DNA from: Streptomyces sp. NBC_01235
GTDB taxonomy: Bacteria; Actinomycetota; Actinomycetes; Streptomycetales; Streptomycetaceae
Assembly: GCF_035989285.1 (NCBI RefSeq)
Contig: NZ_CP108513.1
Location: 10,044,001-10,108,000 of the forward strand
Reading direction: 5' to 3'
DNA length: 64,000 nucleotides
In this document: positions 1 to 9,500 of the stretch, piece by piece
How the letters are laid out: every line of letters starts with the position of its first letter
Numbering within the stretch: position 1 is the stretch's first letter
Program-made: the position numbers and the translations under genes
Notes under the pieces: model-generated
Told to the model about the DNA's origin: nothing
What the model saw: only the letters and a program-made list of their open reading frames with translations
The model's database searches: none

Positions 1-2214
1 CTGCCGTCGGTCCGCGGCACCACGGTATACAAGGGTGACGTCCCGCTCGAGCGGCGACGTGAGAACCACCCGGGCGAAGCCCGCCGTCACGTCCCACGTC
101 ATCTCGGCGACGCTCACTCCGGCACGCGTGGCGATGCCGCGCAGACTGCCGGAACGCCACTCCGGGGGCAGGGCGGGCAGGAGTTCCAAGGTCCCGGGAC
201 GGGAGTCGAGCAGCATTTCCACGACCACGGCCGGCAGACAGTGGGCGGCGTCCGCGTTGTAGATCTCCAGATCGGGGTTGTGCGAGGTCATCAGGGACCG
301 GAAGATCATGTTCCGGCCCACGATCTTGAGGACGTTGGCCCTGGCCGTCTCGCCGTCCTTCAGGCGTGCCGCGCACAGGGCGCGGTGCAGGCTGCCGTGC
401 GCGGACATGTTCTCGTCACCGCGCCGCAGCAGCGCCTCGCGGGCGGCGGCGGCCAGGTCGGGGGTGTCGTCCGGGGTGATGTCGTGCAGGGGCCACACCG
501 GGTAGAGGTGGCTGACGTGCCGGTGGTCGTCGGCGGTCTCCAGCCCTGGCCACGCCCACTCGGCGAGCGCTCCGTGGTCGTCGACGCGGTACGGCGGCAG
601 CCGCTCTGCCAGCGCCCGCCAGCGGACGGTCGCGGCCTGCTCGATGCCGAGGTGCGTACAGACGTCGGCGGCGGTCGAGAGCGCGTGCCGGGCCGCGGCC
701 ACGTCCATGGTGGCGTTGACCCCGGCCGCTCCCCGTTCGTCCTTGGGGCCGACCTCCGGGGAGTAGGACGGGACGAGGACGACGTGTCCGTCGTCGTCCT
801 CGCGGGTGAGGAAGTCCTCGAAGAAGACGGCGGCCTCGATGAGCCAGGGGGCGAGGGTACGGGCGAGGAAGTCGTCGTCGCCGGTCGCCTGCCAGTACTC
901 GTGCAGCGGGAACAGCAGCCAGTCCGCTCCCGCCAGCCACATCGTCCAGGGCCAGTCGTCGTCGAGGTGGAACAGCAGCCCGTGTTCGCCGTCGGTGCGG
1001 CTCGGCGCGAGGACTCCGCGGGCGCCGTAGATCGTGCGGGCGTTGGTGCGCCAGTCCTCGATCTGCCCGCCGATCAACGCGGCGTACGGCGCGATCAGCT
1101 CGGGCATCCCGGTGAGGACCGCCCCGGCCATCTGGAGGTTGATGTTGGCGTCGGTGGTGTAGTCGCCGGACCAGGCCGCGCCCCAGGCCCCCAGCCACAG
1201 CCCGGTCAGTCGGGGCGGAAGGACCCCGCTGGAGCTGAGCAGCAGGTAGCGGCCGGAGTGGAACAGCGCCTCGACCAGCGCGTTGTCCAGCACCTTGGGG
1301 TCGGCGCGGGCGAGCAGCTCGCTCACGGGGAGGCTGCGGGCGCTGTCGGGCACGCCCAGGTCGAGTTCGGCCCGGCCGTAGAGTTCGCCGTGTACGGGCG
1401 CGTGGCGGGCGAGCAACTCGTCGTATTCGGGGGCCAGTTCGGCCAGAGTCGTGCGGAGCACGTCGGTGCGGGGAAGGGGCGCCGAGCGGTCCATCCGAGT
1501 CAGCAGGACCACGCGCGTCGCCCCCTCGACACGGACCGTGTCCCCCTCCGCCCCGACCCGGCCACCGGTGACGACGGCCCGGGTGACGCCGGCGAATCCC
1601 GCCGCACCGGGCCCGGACGGATACGCCCCCACGACGGCGAGTGACGCCTCACCGTCCCCGCCGGCCTCGGCGGACATCGTGAAGGTGACGTCGGAGGGGC
1701 GGTCGGGCAGCTCGCCGGAGAGCCGTATGGTCAGGTCGAGCCGCGGACCCGTGATCTCGACGACCGCGACGGCATCGGTGCGCGACACGAACGCGCGCCG
1801 TGCCCACTCCCGCTCGCCGTCGGACCAGGTGACCCGCACTTCGCCAGTGGCGAAGTCGGTGACCCGGCGGTAGCGCTCCACCGGGCCTTCCTCGGCCGCC
1901 GCGTCCACATGCAGCACGTGCCCCGGATGGAAGGACTGAGTCCAGGCCATCGCCCTGCCGTCGGAGAACTCGCGCTGCGCCTGTTCCCGCTCCCCGGCGA
2001 GGACAAGGTGGCGGACGTTCTCGAGACGGGCGGCGACGGGCGGCGGCCGCATCCCGAGGGACTCGTTGGGGAGCACGTAGCGGTGATGGTTGTGGACGAT
2101 CCGTTCCCGGTGGGGATGCCCGAACACCATGATCCCGTACTCGCCGTTACCGGAGAGGAAGGCATCCTCCCAGCGGTCGGCGGGTTGTGTGTCGTGGATG
2201 CTGTGCACCGGCAT
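1..2214 (-). CDS. GH95-type alpha-L-fucosidase, 3' end outside window
   Basis: An uninterrupted reading frame runs from an ATG at 2214 (GGGAGG ribosome site just upstream) to the window edge, giving at least 738 codons. The N-terminus (WEDAFLSGNGEYGIMVFG) resembles the GH95 N-terminal domain. The catalytic barrel keeps DANINLQMAG near residues 350-362, with the Asn-x-Asn pair that GH95 enzymes use, and HRHVSHLYPVWP near 562-573. No signal peptide is visible, so it probably acts in the cytoplasm on imported oligosaccharides. GH95 enzymes mostly cleave alpha-1,2-L-fucosyl bonds, as in xyloglucan; some act on L-galactosides. It is divergent from the LacI gene and has a palindromic operator candidate 78-96 bp upstream. 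The family is fairly sure; the substrate is inferred. Confidence 0.82.
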   Translation of the reverse strand, partial: MPVHSIHDTQPADRWEDAFLSGNGEYGIMVFGHPHRERIVHNHHRYVLPNESLGMRPPPVAARLENVRHLVLAGEREQAQREFSDGRAMAWTQSFHPGHVLHVDAAAEEGPVERYRRVTDFATGEVRVTWSDGEREWARRAFVSRTDAVAVVEITGPRLDLTIRLSGELPDRPSDVTFTMSAEAGGDGEASLAVVGAYPSGPGAAGFAGVTRAVVTGGRVGAEGDTVRVEGATRVVLLTRMDRSAPLPRTDVLRTTLAELAPEYDELLARHAPVHGELYGRAELDLGVPDSARSLPVSELLARADPKVLDNALVEALFHSGRYLLLSSSGVLPPRLTGLWLGAWGAAWSGDYTTDANINLQMAGAVLTGMPELIAPYAALIGGQIEDWRTNARTIYGARGVLAPSRTDGEHGLLFHLDDDWPWTMWLAGADWLLFPLHEYWQATGDDDFLARTLAPWLIEAAVFFEDFLTREDDDGHVVLVPSYSPEVGPKDERGAAGVNATMDVAAARHALSTAADVCTHLGIEQAATVRWRALAERLPPYRVDDHGALAEWAWPGLETADDHRHVSHLYPVWPLHDITPDDTPDLAAAAREALLRRGDENMSAHGSLHRALCAARLKDGETARANVLKIVGRNMIFRSLMTSHNPDLEIYNADAAHCLPAVVVEMLLDSRPGTLELLPALPPEWRSGSLRGIATRAGVSVAEMTWDVTAGFARVVLTSPLERDVTLVYRGAADRRQ

Positions 2215-2291
2215 GCCCGGCCTCCCGGAAGTAGCGTGCCTGAGCGGCTCGAACAGGCTGCGGGGGAGCCTACAAGAGTTGCCCACACGAC

Positions 2292-2310
2292 CTACGAAAG
2301 ACTTTCGTAG
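2292..2310. promoter_or_regulatory. LacI-type operator candidate O1
   Basis: CTACGAAAGACTTTCGTAG is a perfect 9+1+9 palindrome between the GH95 gene and the LacI regulator. The 13-bp core (CGAAAG-N-CTTTCG) recurs on the far side of the regulator at 3515-3527. This is the expected placement for an operator of the local LacI protein, but binding is inferred. Confidence 0.7.
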
Positions 2311-2440
2311 ACCGAACAGCGTTGAATTTCCGCAGGTCTTCGGGCTTTCCGACGCTTTGCACCGGACGGCGTGATCGAGTCGGCGTGTACTTTCGCTCAG
2401 CACACAGTCTGCGGACGCCGACAGGAAGGTCCACGCCGAA

Positions 2441-3487
2441 GTGAGGGGCCCAGCCAGGTCGCGCCAGAACGCCCAGTACGGGCTTCTCACCTCGATAGCC
2501 AACGAGGTCGGCGTCTCGCTCGCGACCGTTTCGAAGGTCGTCCACCGGCGGCGCGACGTGTCTGAGGCGACGCGGGCCCGGATCGAGGCACTGCTGGCGG
2601 AACACGGCTACGTCCGTACATGGGAGACCGACGCGCGCCGACCGCGGCAGATCCTGGCCGTGTTCCGGGACCTGGCCGGACCGTACACCCTGGAAGTCGT
2701 CCGGGGCATCGTGGAGTCGGCGGCCGAGGCAGGCGTCCACACGACCGTCGGCACGACCGGCAGGCGATCGATCGCCCAGTGGCTGGAGAAATCCGTGGCG
2801 CTCGGCGCCGCGGGAGTCGTCATCGTCATCTCGGCTCTCGCCGAGCGGGACCAGCGCAGGATCCTGGATCAGCGGCTGCCGGTGGTGCTCGTCGATCCCC
2901 TGAACGCGCCGAGCGTGGACATCCCGAGTGTCGGGGTGACGAACTGGCACGGTGCGACGACCGCGGTCCAGCACCTGATCGGACTCGGGCACCGCCGGAT
3001 CGGCATGCTGGCCGGCCGTTCGAGTTCGCTGGCCGGGTCCGCCCGTCTGCACGGCTACCGGGCTGCCCTGGCGGAGGCCGGGATCCCCTACGATCCCGCG
3101 CTCGTCCGGTCGACGGACTTCGACTACGGCGAGGCGCTGGGCGCTGCGTGCAGCGTCCTGGACCGGAGCGAAAGGCCGACGGCTCTCTTCGCCGCGAGTG
3201 ACGTCCAGGCCCTCGGTGCCCTGGAGGCCGCCCGACGGCTCGGTATCGCCGTGCCGAGCGGTCTGTCGGTCATGTCGTTCGACGACACCTTGGTGGCTGC
3301 CATGGCTTCGCCACCACTGAGTGCCGTACGGCAGCCGTTCCGTGAGCTCGGTCAGGAGGCCACGCGCGTCCTGCTGCACCTGGCCGACGGCAGGCCTCCT
3401 GCGACGACGCGCAGGGAACTCGCGACTGAATTGGTCGTGCGCATGTCCACCGCCCCGCCCCGGGTCGAGAAGGACGGGAGCGCCTGA
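2441..3487 (+). CDS. LacI-family transcriptional regulator of the glycan locus
   Basis: 348 aa. The GTG start has AGGAAGG 11 nt upstream. A LacI helix-turn-helix lies at residues 17-45 (LTSIANEVGVSLATVSKVV), followed by a periplasmic-binding-like effector domain ending with the usual FDDTLVAAMASPPLSAVRQP region. It sits between the divergent GH95 gene and the ABC importer. Matching palindromes on both sides (2292-2310, 3515-3527) suggest it represses both transcripts and is released by an imported sugar. The hinge has ARRPRQILAVF in place of a typical YxxNxxAR run, so the N-terminal part is slightly atypical. The inducer cannot be read from sequence. Confidence 0.9.
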   Translation: MRGPARSRQNAQYGLLTSIANEVGVSLATVSKVVHRRRDVSEATRARIEALLAEHGYVRTWETDARRPRQILAVFRDLAGPYTLEVVRGIVESAAEAGVHTTVGTTGRRSIAQWLEKSVALGAAGVVIVISALAERDQRRILDQRLPVVLVDPLNAPSVDIPSVGVTNWHGATTAVQHLIGLGHRRIGMLAGRSSSLAGSARLHGYRAALAEAGIPYDPALVRSTDFDYGEALGAACSVLDRSERPTALFAASDVQALGALEAARRLGIAVPSGLSVMSFDDTLVAAMASPPLSAVRQPFRELGQEATRVLLHLADGRPPATTRRELATELVVRMSTAPPRVEKDGSA

Positions 3488-3514
3488 CCTCGAATTCCGC
3501 AAGCCCTCGGATTG

Positions 3515-3527
3515 CGAAAGTCTTTCG
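3515..3527. promoter_or_regulatory. LacI-type operator candidate O2
   Basis: CGAAAGTCTTTCG is the exact reverse complement of the core of O1. It lies 28 bp after the LacI stop and about 215 bp before the ABC binding-protein start, so it could control the importer operon. Confidence 0.68.
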
Positions 3528-3743
3528 GAACTGAAGCCCTTCCGGTATTGCCGCGGCCGAATTGCGCCGCTTAGCGTGACCGACGCCAGCTCAACCGCAG
3601 GAGCAACGGGACGCAACCCTTGCGCGAAAGCACCTGACGGTCATGGCCATCGACCCACATCCCTCAGTGCGAACAGGCCGGGACGGCCTGCCGGGTGAGC
3701 ACACCCGTACAGAGGGCATTGCCGACTCGAAAGGTGTTCAACG

Positions 3744-5027
3744 ATGAACAGAGTGTCCCGACGGTGGTTTCTCACCGCGACGGCGGCGACCACGCTGAGC
3801 GTCACCGTGGCGGGCTGCGGCTCGTCCGGCAGTTCCACGTCCTCGCCCACCGGCAATGTGGACTTCTGGACGCTCCAGGACCCGACGAACTCGGTGCAGA
3901 AGACCGCCGTGGACTCCTTCAACTCCGCCGGCAAGGGCAAGGTCAGCATGACCGTGATCGCCACGGACGGGTACAAGGACAAGCTGCGGACCGCGATGGG
4001 CTCGGCGAAGATGCCCGGGATGTTCTTCAGCTGGGGCGGAGGCAGCCTCGACGACTACGTCAAGGCGGGCAAGCTCGTGGAGCTCGACGGGATGCTGGGA
4101 ACGCACTTCCTGCCCTCCGCGCTGGCCGCCGGCAAGGTCGACAACAAGCTGGTCGCCATCCCGTGCCGTGGCACGCAGCCCGTGTTCCTCTTCTACAACA
4201 AGAAGGTCTTCGCCGATGCCGGCGTCGAGCCGCCGAAGACATACGCCGAGCTGCAGAACCTGGTGAAGGTCTTCAAGGGCAAGGGGATCACACCGTTCGC
4301 GCTCGCGGGCAATGCCAGCTCCTCGTGGACGGAGCTGATGTGGGTCGAGTACCTCGTCGACCGCCTCGCGGGTCCGGTGCTCTTCGAGAAGATCCAGAAC
4401 GGCGACTGGTCGCAGTGGGGGGACCCGGCCGTCCTGAAGACCGCCCAGATGATCAAGGAGCTGGTGGACGGCGGCGCCTTCGGCAAGAACTACGGCTCGG
4501 TCAACTACGGCGCCGGCGGCACCTCCACCCTGCTCAACAAGGGCAAGGCGGCGATGGTCCTGATGGGCTCGTGGGAGTACGCCGTCCAGCAGGGCGAGGC
4601 CCCCGACTTCGTGAAGAACGACCTGGGGTACGTGGCCTTCCCGAGCGTCGAGGGAGGTAAGGGCGACGTCGGCAACGTCGTCGGGAACCCCACCAACTAC
4701 CTTTCGGTGACCACCGCCGCCGCCAAGGACACCGCGGCGGAGTTCCTCAAGACCACCTACAGCGACAGCTACGTCCAGGGGCTCATCGAAAAGGGGGAGG
4801 TGCCGGTCACGTCCAATGCCGAGAAGCTGCTCGCCAAGGCGCCCGACCCGGCGTACGCGAAGTTCCAGTACGACATGGTGGCGAAGGCCCCGTCCTTCAC
4901 CCAGTCCTGGGACCAGGCGCTCGGCCTCACCCTGGGCACCCCGCTGCTGACCGAGATCCAGAAGCTGTTCAACGGACAGAGCTCGCCGGAGCAGTTCGTC
5001 AGCGCAGTCCAGGCGATCAAGAAGTAG
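3744..5027 (+). CDS. Carbohydrate ABC transporter substrate-binding lipoprotein
   Basis: 427 aa. The N-terminus carries a twin-arginine-like SRRWFLTA and a lipobox (TVAGC), so the mature protein should be a membrane-anchored solute-binding protein. The fold is the SBP_bac_1 type (VDFWTLQDPTN; PVFLFYNKKVFADAG; GKAAMVLMGSWEYAVQQGE). AAAGGTG precedes the ATG. It is the first gene of an importer run with two permeases. No ATPase is encoded here, as is common in Streptomyces, where one shared MsiK-type ATPase serves many importers. The substrate is inferred to be oligosaccharides cut by the neighbouring GH95 and GH3 enzymes. Confidence 0.93.
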   Translation: MNRVSRRWFLTATAATTLSVTVAGCGSSGSSTSSPTGNVDFWTLQDPTNSVQKTAVDSFNSAGKGKVSMTVIATDGYKDKLRTAMGSAKMPGMFFSWGGGSLDDYVKAGKLVELDGMLGTHFLPSALAAGKVDNKLVAIPCRGTQPVFLFYNKKVFADAGVEPPKTYAELQNLVKVFKGKGITPFALAGNASSSWTELMWVEYLVDRLAGPVLFEKIQNGDWSQWGDPAVLKTAQMIKELVDGGAFGKNYGSVNYGAGGTSTLLNKGKAAMVLMGSWEYAVQQGEAPDFVKNDLGYVAFPSVEGGKGDVGNVVGNPTNYLSVTTAAAKDTAAEFLKTTYSDSYVQGLIEKGEVPVTSNAEKLLAKAPDPAYAKFQYDMVAKAPSFTQSWDQALGLTLGTPLLTEIQKLFNGQSSPEQFVSAVQAIKK

Positions 5028-5042
5028 GAAGGGCAAGTCCAC

Positions 5043-5978
5043 GTGGTCTCCGCAACGACTTCGCGGCCCGTGAGCAAGCACCGGGCACGCGACCGGGCCG
5101 CTCCTCCCACCCTGGAGCGGCCCGGCGTGGCCTGGGCGGTACCCGGGCTGCTGTTCTTCCTCGTCTTCGCGATCGTGCCGATGGCGGGAGTGCTCTACCT
5201 CTCCTTCACCCACTGGGACGGCCTGAGCTCGCCGCAGTTCACGGGCCTGGAGAACTGGTCGCGTTTCTTCGGCGACAGCCAGGTCCGGCAGTCGACCCTC
5301 GTCACGGGTGTCCTGCTGGTCGGGAACATCGCGGTGCAGGCGCCGATCAGCATCCTGCTGGGGGTCTGGGCGGCCGGCCACCAGCGCAACCGTGCCGTCC
5401 TGTCGGCGATCTTCTTCCTGCCGCTGCTGCTGTCCACAGCGGCCACGGCCATCATGTGGCGGCAGCTGCTCGACCCGAACTTCGGCCTGCCGTCGAAGGT
5501 CGACTGGTTGTTCGGCGGCAGCAATCCGTTCGGCTCCAAGGCAGGCTCGATCGCCTGTCTGGTCCTGGTCACCAGCTGGCAGTTCGTCCCCTTCCACAGC
5601 CTGCTCTACCAGGGCGCCGCCCGCTCCATCCCGCACACGCTCTACCAGGCGGCCGCGATCGACGGCGCGGGGCGGGTGCGGCAGTTCGTCCACATCACCC
5701 TGCCGCAGCTGCGCAACACGATGATCACCTCGACCACCTTCATGGTCATCGGCGGTCTCACGGCCTTCGACATCGTGCTGCTGCTGACCAACGGCGGCCC
5801 CGGCACGGACACCTCGATCCTGCCCTTCTCGATGTACCAGACGGCCTTCCGCACGTACGACTACGGGTATGCGAGTGCCATCGCGAGCTTCCTGCTGCTG
5901 CTCGCCACCGTGGCCTCGGTCCTTCTCACGAAGCTCAGTGGGTACGACAAGATGACGAGCACAATGGAGGGGCTGTGA
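5043..5978 (+). CDS. Carbohydrate ABC transporter permease (MalF/LacF type)
   Basis: 311 aa from a GTG, 15 nt after the binding-protein stop. Six hydrophobic segments are visible, starting with VAWAVPGLLFFLVFAIVPMA. The cytoplasmic EAA loop reads YQAAAIDGAGRVRQFVHITLP near residue 205, which is where the ATPase docks. The stop overlaps the start of the next permease by 4 bp (GTGA), so the two are translationally coupled. Confidence 0.93.
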   Translation: MVSATTSRPVSKHRARDRAAPPTLERPGVAWAVPGLLFFLVFAIVPMAGVLYLSFTHWDGLSSPQFTGLENWSRFFGDSQVRQSTLVTGVLLVGNIAVQAPISILLGVWAAGHQRNRAVLSAIFFLPLLLSTAATAIMWRQLLDPNFGLPSKVDWLFGGSNPFGSKAGSIACLVLVTSWQFVPFHSLLYQGAARSIPHTLYQAAAIDGAGRVRQFVHITLPQLRNTMITSTTFMVIGGLTAFDIVLLLTNGGPGTDTSILPFSMYQTAFRTYDYGYASAIASFLLLLATVASVLLTKLSGYDKMTSTMEGL

Positions 5979-6793
5979 GGACGCGCCCGAACTACCTCGC
6001 CGGCGCCGCCGCCCTCGTCTGGCTGGTGATCATCGGCGTCCCGCTCTACGCGCTGGTGAACACCGCGGTGCAACCGCAGACGAAGTACACCGACAAGGGA
6101 CCGGTCTCGATCCCCTCCACGGTGACGTGGGACAACTTCCACACCGTGGTGGACAGCGGATTCCTGCACTACATCTGGAACACCGTCGTCGTCGCCGTGG
6201 CCACCGTCGCCATCGTGCTCGCGCTCGCCGTGCCGATCAGCTATGCCGTGGTCCGCGGCCGGGGCTGGATCACCAAGGGAGTGTTCCGCCTGTTCCTGCT
6301 GGGCCTGGCCATCCCCTCCCAGGCGGTCATCATCCCGCTCTTCCTCATCGTCAACGACCTCGGCTTGTACGACACCCTGTGGGGGATCATCCTGCCCACG
6401 GCGGCCTTCGCGCTCCCCGTGAGCGTGCTGGTCCTCAGCGGCGGTATGCGGGACATCTCCAACGAGCTGTACGAGGCCATGGCCCTGGACGGCGCCGGTC
6501 CGGCCCGGACACTGGTGACTCTGGTCATCCCGATGTCGCGCTCCGCCATCGCGACCGCGTCCGTCTTCGCGGCCCTGCAGGCATGGAACGGCTTCCTGTT
6601 CCCGCTGATCATGGCCCAGTCCGAGGACACGAAGCTGGTGACCCTCGGCCTGTACAACTTCGTCTCCGAGTACGGCGCCAACGTCCCGGCCCTCCTGGCC
6701 GCGGTGCTGATGTCCGCGGTGCCGATTCTCGTCGTCTACCTCTTCGCACGACGGGCCCTCGTCGCGGGTCTCATGGGAGCCGGCGGCAAGTAG
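5975..6793 (+). CDS. Carbohydrate ABC transporter permease (MalG/LacG type)
   Basis: 272 aa. The GTG start at 5975 overlaps the previous stop. The open frame extends further upstream, but only this start gives the usual N-terminus (RTRPNYLAGAAALVWL). It has six transmembrane segments and an EAA loop (YEAMALDGAGPARTLVTLVIP). It completes the membrane pore of the importer. Hairpin-forming sequence follows it. Confidence 0.93.
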   Translation: MRTRPNYLAGAAALVWLVIIGVPLYALVNTAVQPQTKYTDKGPVSIPSTVTWDNFHTVVDSGFLHYIWNTVVVAVATVAIVLALAVPISYAVVRGRGWITKGVFRLFLLGLAIPSQAVIIPLFLIVNDLGLYDTLWGIILPTAAFALPVSVLVLSGGMRDISNELYEAMALDGAGPARTLVTLVIPMSRSAIATASVFAALQAWNGFLFPLIMAQSEDTKLVTLGLYNFVSEYGANVPALLAAVLMSAVPILVVYLFARRALVAGLMGAGGK

Positions 6794-6801
6794 AGGTACC
6801 G

Positions 6802-6831
6802 CCGTCCCCGTCCGACCCGACGAGGGGACGG
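6802..6831 (+). terminator. Hairpin between the permease and GH3 genes
   Basis: CCGTCCCC at 6802-6809 pairs with GGGGACGG at 6824-6831 across a 14-nt loop, 8 nt after the permease stop. It has no U-run. It may attenuate read-through into the GH3 gene or just stabilise the importer mRNA. Confidence 0.35.
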
Positions 6832-7024
6832 AGCCCGAAGCCGGGCCCGGGCACCGCCATGTGCCGAGGAGAACCTCCTCTCGGTGCCGTCCCGTGAGTC
6901 CGCCTCCCCAGGACCGCCGGACCGCTGCCCGGGCCCGACTCCGGTCCGGCCTGCCCGCACACGCCTTCTTCGACTTCTCCGAACCACGCCGTTCGCGGCA
7001 CCCGTCACAGAAACGGATGACCCC

Positions 7025-9355
7025 TTGACGATCAGCGACGAGCGCCCGGCGACGACCGGGCTGTGGAACGATCCCGTCCTGCCTGCGTCCGACCGCGCCC
7101 GGGCCCTGCTCGACGCCATGACCGAGGGCGAGAAGATCGCGCAGCTCGGCAGCACGTGGCCGGGCCACGACATGGCCGGCGACGTCGCCCCCATGCAGGA
7201 CACCTTTCGGGGCGCCGAGAGCTTCGACGAGGCGATCGTGGACGGGCTCGGACACCTGACGCGGGTGTTCGGCACGGCACCCCTGGATCCCGAAACGGGC
7301 CGTGATCGGCTGGCCGCCCTTCAGGAGCGGGTGATCGCGGCGAACCGTTTCGGTGTCCCGGCCATCGCCCACGAGGAGTGCCTGACCGGATTCACCACCT
7401 GGCAGGCCACGGTCTACCCCACCCCGCTCGCCTGGGCGGCCACCTTCGACCCCGGCCTCGTGCACCGGATGGCGGCGGCCATCGGCTCGGACATGGCGGC
7501 CGTAGGTGTCCACCAGGGACTGTCACCCGTCCTGGACGTCGTACGCGACTATCGCTGGGGCCGGGTGGAGGAGACCCTCGGCGAGGACCCCTACCTCGTC
7601 TCGGAGCTGGGGCTGGCTTATGTCCAGGGCCTGCAGTCAGGTGGTGTCGTCGCCACCCTGAAGCACTTCGCCGGCTACTCCGCCTCCCGCGCCGCCCGCA
7701 ACCATGCCCCGGCCGCCCTGGGCCCGCGCGAACTCGCCGACGTCGTCCTCGTCCCCTTCGAGAAGGCCGTCGTGACGGGCCGGGTCGGCTCGGTCATGAA
7801 CGCCTACAACGACATCGACGGCGTGCCCTGCGGCGCGGACGAGGCCCTGCTCACCCAACTCCTGCGCGAAAGCTGGGGGTTCGAGGGAACGGTGGTGTCC
7901 GACTACTGGGCGATCGCCTTCCTCGCCTCCCTGCACCACGTGGCGGCCGACATCCCGGACGCGGCACGTGCCGCGCTGCACGCCGGCATCGACGTGGAGC
8001 TGCCGCACACCACGGCTTACGGAGAAGGCCTGCAGGCCCAGCTGCGGGACGGCCGCGTCCCCGTCGCCCTGCTCGACCGCGCGGTGCTGCGCGTCCTGAC
8101 GCAGAAGGCCGAACTCGGCCTGCTGGACCCGGACTGGCATCCCCGTCGGTACACGGCCCCCGCGGACTTCGACTCGCCCCGCAACCGAGGCATCGCCCGC
8201 GCGCTGGCCGAGGAGTCCGTCGTCCTGCTCGACAACGCCTCCGACCTGCTGCCGCTCACCGGCGCGCGCTCCGTCGCTGTGATCGGCCCCGCGGCCGACG
8301 ACGCCCACTGCCTGTTCGGCTGCTACTCGTTCCCCAACCACGTCCTGCCTCACAATCCCGAGATCCCCATGGGCATCGAGGCACCCACCGTGCTGGACGC
8401 CATCCGGAAGGAGTTCCCCGATGCCGCCGTGCGGCACGAGGTCGGCTGCTCCGTCATCGGGGACGACCGCAGCGGTATCGAAGCGGCGGTGGCCGCGTCC
8501 GCGGCGGCCGACGTGACGGTTCTCGTCGTCGGCGACCGCTCCGGCATGTTCGGTCACGGAACCTCCGGGGAAGGCTGCGACGTCGGTGATCTGACGCTTC
8601 CGGGAGTGCAGGACGAGCTCGTCGGGGCCGTCCTCGGTGCGGCGAACCGTGCGATCCTCGTCGTCGTCTCGGGCCGCCCGTACGCCATCGGCCGACACGC
8701 CCGGACCGCGGACGCGACCGTCCAGGCGTTCTTCCCCGGTGAGGAGGGCGCGGCGGCGATCGCCGGGGTTCTCTCCGGGCGGATCAACCCCTCCGGTCGC
8801 CTTCCGGTCCAGATCCCGGGTGACATGGCCGGCCAGCCGGGCACCTACCTGGCGCCCCCGCTCGCCCTCAAGAGCGACGGCGTGAGCAACATCGACCCCA
8901 CACCCGCGTTCCCGTTCGGCCACGGCCTGTCGTACACGACCTTCGCGATCGGGGACGTGCACGTGGACGAAGCCGCCGTGCCGGTCGACGCGACGATCAC
9001 CGTACGAGCCGCGGTCTCCAACACCGGCGAACGGGCGGGGACCTTTGTGCCCCAGCTCTACCTCACCGACCCCGTCGCCTCGGTCACCCGCCCCGTCCGT
9101 CAGCTCATCGCGTTCACCCGTGTCGACCTCGCCGCCGGTGAAACCCGTGCCGTCGAGTTCCAGGTCCACGCGGACATGACCAGCTTCACCGGAAGGGACC
9201 TGCGCCGACGCGTCGAACCCGGCGGCATCACGCTCACCGTCGCCCGGTCGGCGGGCGATCCCGGCGTCCCCGTCCAGGTGACCCTGCAAGGAGACGAGCG
9301 CATGGTCGACCACACCCGCACCATGACCACGCCCGTCACGGTGCTCCCGGGCTGA
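7025..9355 (+). CDS. GH3 beta-glycosidase (beta-glucosidase-like)
   Basis: 776 aa from a TTG at 7025. A GTG at 6884 with GAGGAG 12 nt upstream is an alternative start, but the 47 residues it adds are Pro/Arg/Ser-rich and unlike the family, so it is less likely. The GH3 N-terminal barrel is clear (GLSPVLDVVRDYRWGRVEETLGEDPYL; KHFAGYSASRAARN), with the nucleophile Asp in VVSDYWA. The alpha/beta sandwich (LFPGEEGAAAIAGVLSG) and a C-terminal fibronectin-III-like domain follow. No signal peptide is visible, so it is probably cytoplasmic and hydrolyses imported beta-linked oligosaccharides. It lies downstream of the importer, with a strong terminator after it. Confidence 0.9.
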   Translation: MTISDERPATTGLWNDPVLPASDRARALLDAMTEGEKIAQLGSTWPGHDMAGDVAPMQDTFRGAESFDEAIVDGLGHLTRVFGTAPLDPETGRDRLAALQERVIAANRFGVPAIAHEECLTGFTTWQATVYPTPLAWAATFDPGLVHRMAAAIGSDMAAVGVHQGLSPVLDVVRDYRWGRVEETLGEDPYLVSELGLAYVQGLQSGGVVATLKHFAGYSASRAARNHAPAALGPRELADVVLVPFEKAVVTGRVGSVMNAYNDIDGVPCGADEALLTQLLRESWGFEGTVVSDYWAIAFLASLHHVAADIPDAARAALHAGIDVELPHTTAYGEGLQAQLRDGRVPVALLDRAVLRVLTQKAELGLLDPDWHPRRYTAPADFDSPRNRGIARALAEESVVLLDNASDLLPLTGARSVAVIGPAADDAHCLFGCYSFPNHVLPHNPEIPMGIEAPTVLDAIRKEFPDAAVRHEVGCSVIGDDRSGIEAAVAASAAADVTVLVVGDRSGMFGHGTSGEGCDVGDLTLPGVQDELVGAVLGAANRAILVVVSGRPYAIGRHARTADATVQAFFPGEEGAAAIAGVLSGRINPSGRLPVQIPGDMAGQPGTYLAPPLALKSDGVSNIDPTPAFPFGHGLSYTTFAIGDVHVDEAAVPVDATITVRAAVSNTGERAGTFVPQLYLTDPVASVTRPVRQLIAFTRVDLAAGETRAVEFQVHADMTSFTGRDLRRRVEPGGITLTVARSAGDPGVPVQVTLQGDERMVDHTRTMTTPVTVLPG

Positions 9356-9380
9356 CGTTCAGTACGCCGCGGGCCAGGAC

Positions 9381-9419
9381 GGCTTCGGACGGAGACGTGC
9401 CACGTCTCCGGCCGAAGCC
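9381..9419 (+). terminator. Terminator after the GH3 gene
   Basis: GGCTTCGG/CCGAAGCC form the outer stem and CGGAGACGTG/CACGTCTCCG the inner stem, a nearly continuous hairpin of about 18 bp beginning 26 nt after the GH3 stop. Confidence 0.75.
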
Positions 9420-9500
9420 GCACCCGTCTCCGGACGGTCTTCCCGGTGTTGGCCCTGCGGGGCCTTGAAGCACGATCCCGCCGACAAGCCTGTTCGTCTG

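Noticed and set aside
3738..5693. A 651-codon minus-strand open frame opposite the ABC transporter genes
   Set aside because: GC-driven antisense frame without any motif. The plus strand encodes a complete binding protein and permease.
6866..6880. GAGGAG-AAC-CTCCTC hairpin as a riboswitch or terminator before GH3
   Set aside because: A 6-bp stem with a 3-nt loop and no U-run or conserved motif. It may only mask an alternative ribosome site.
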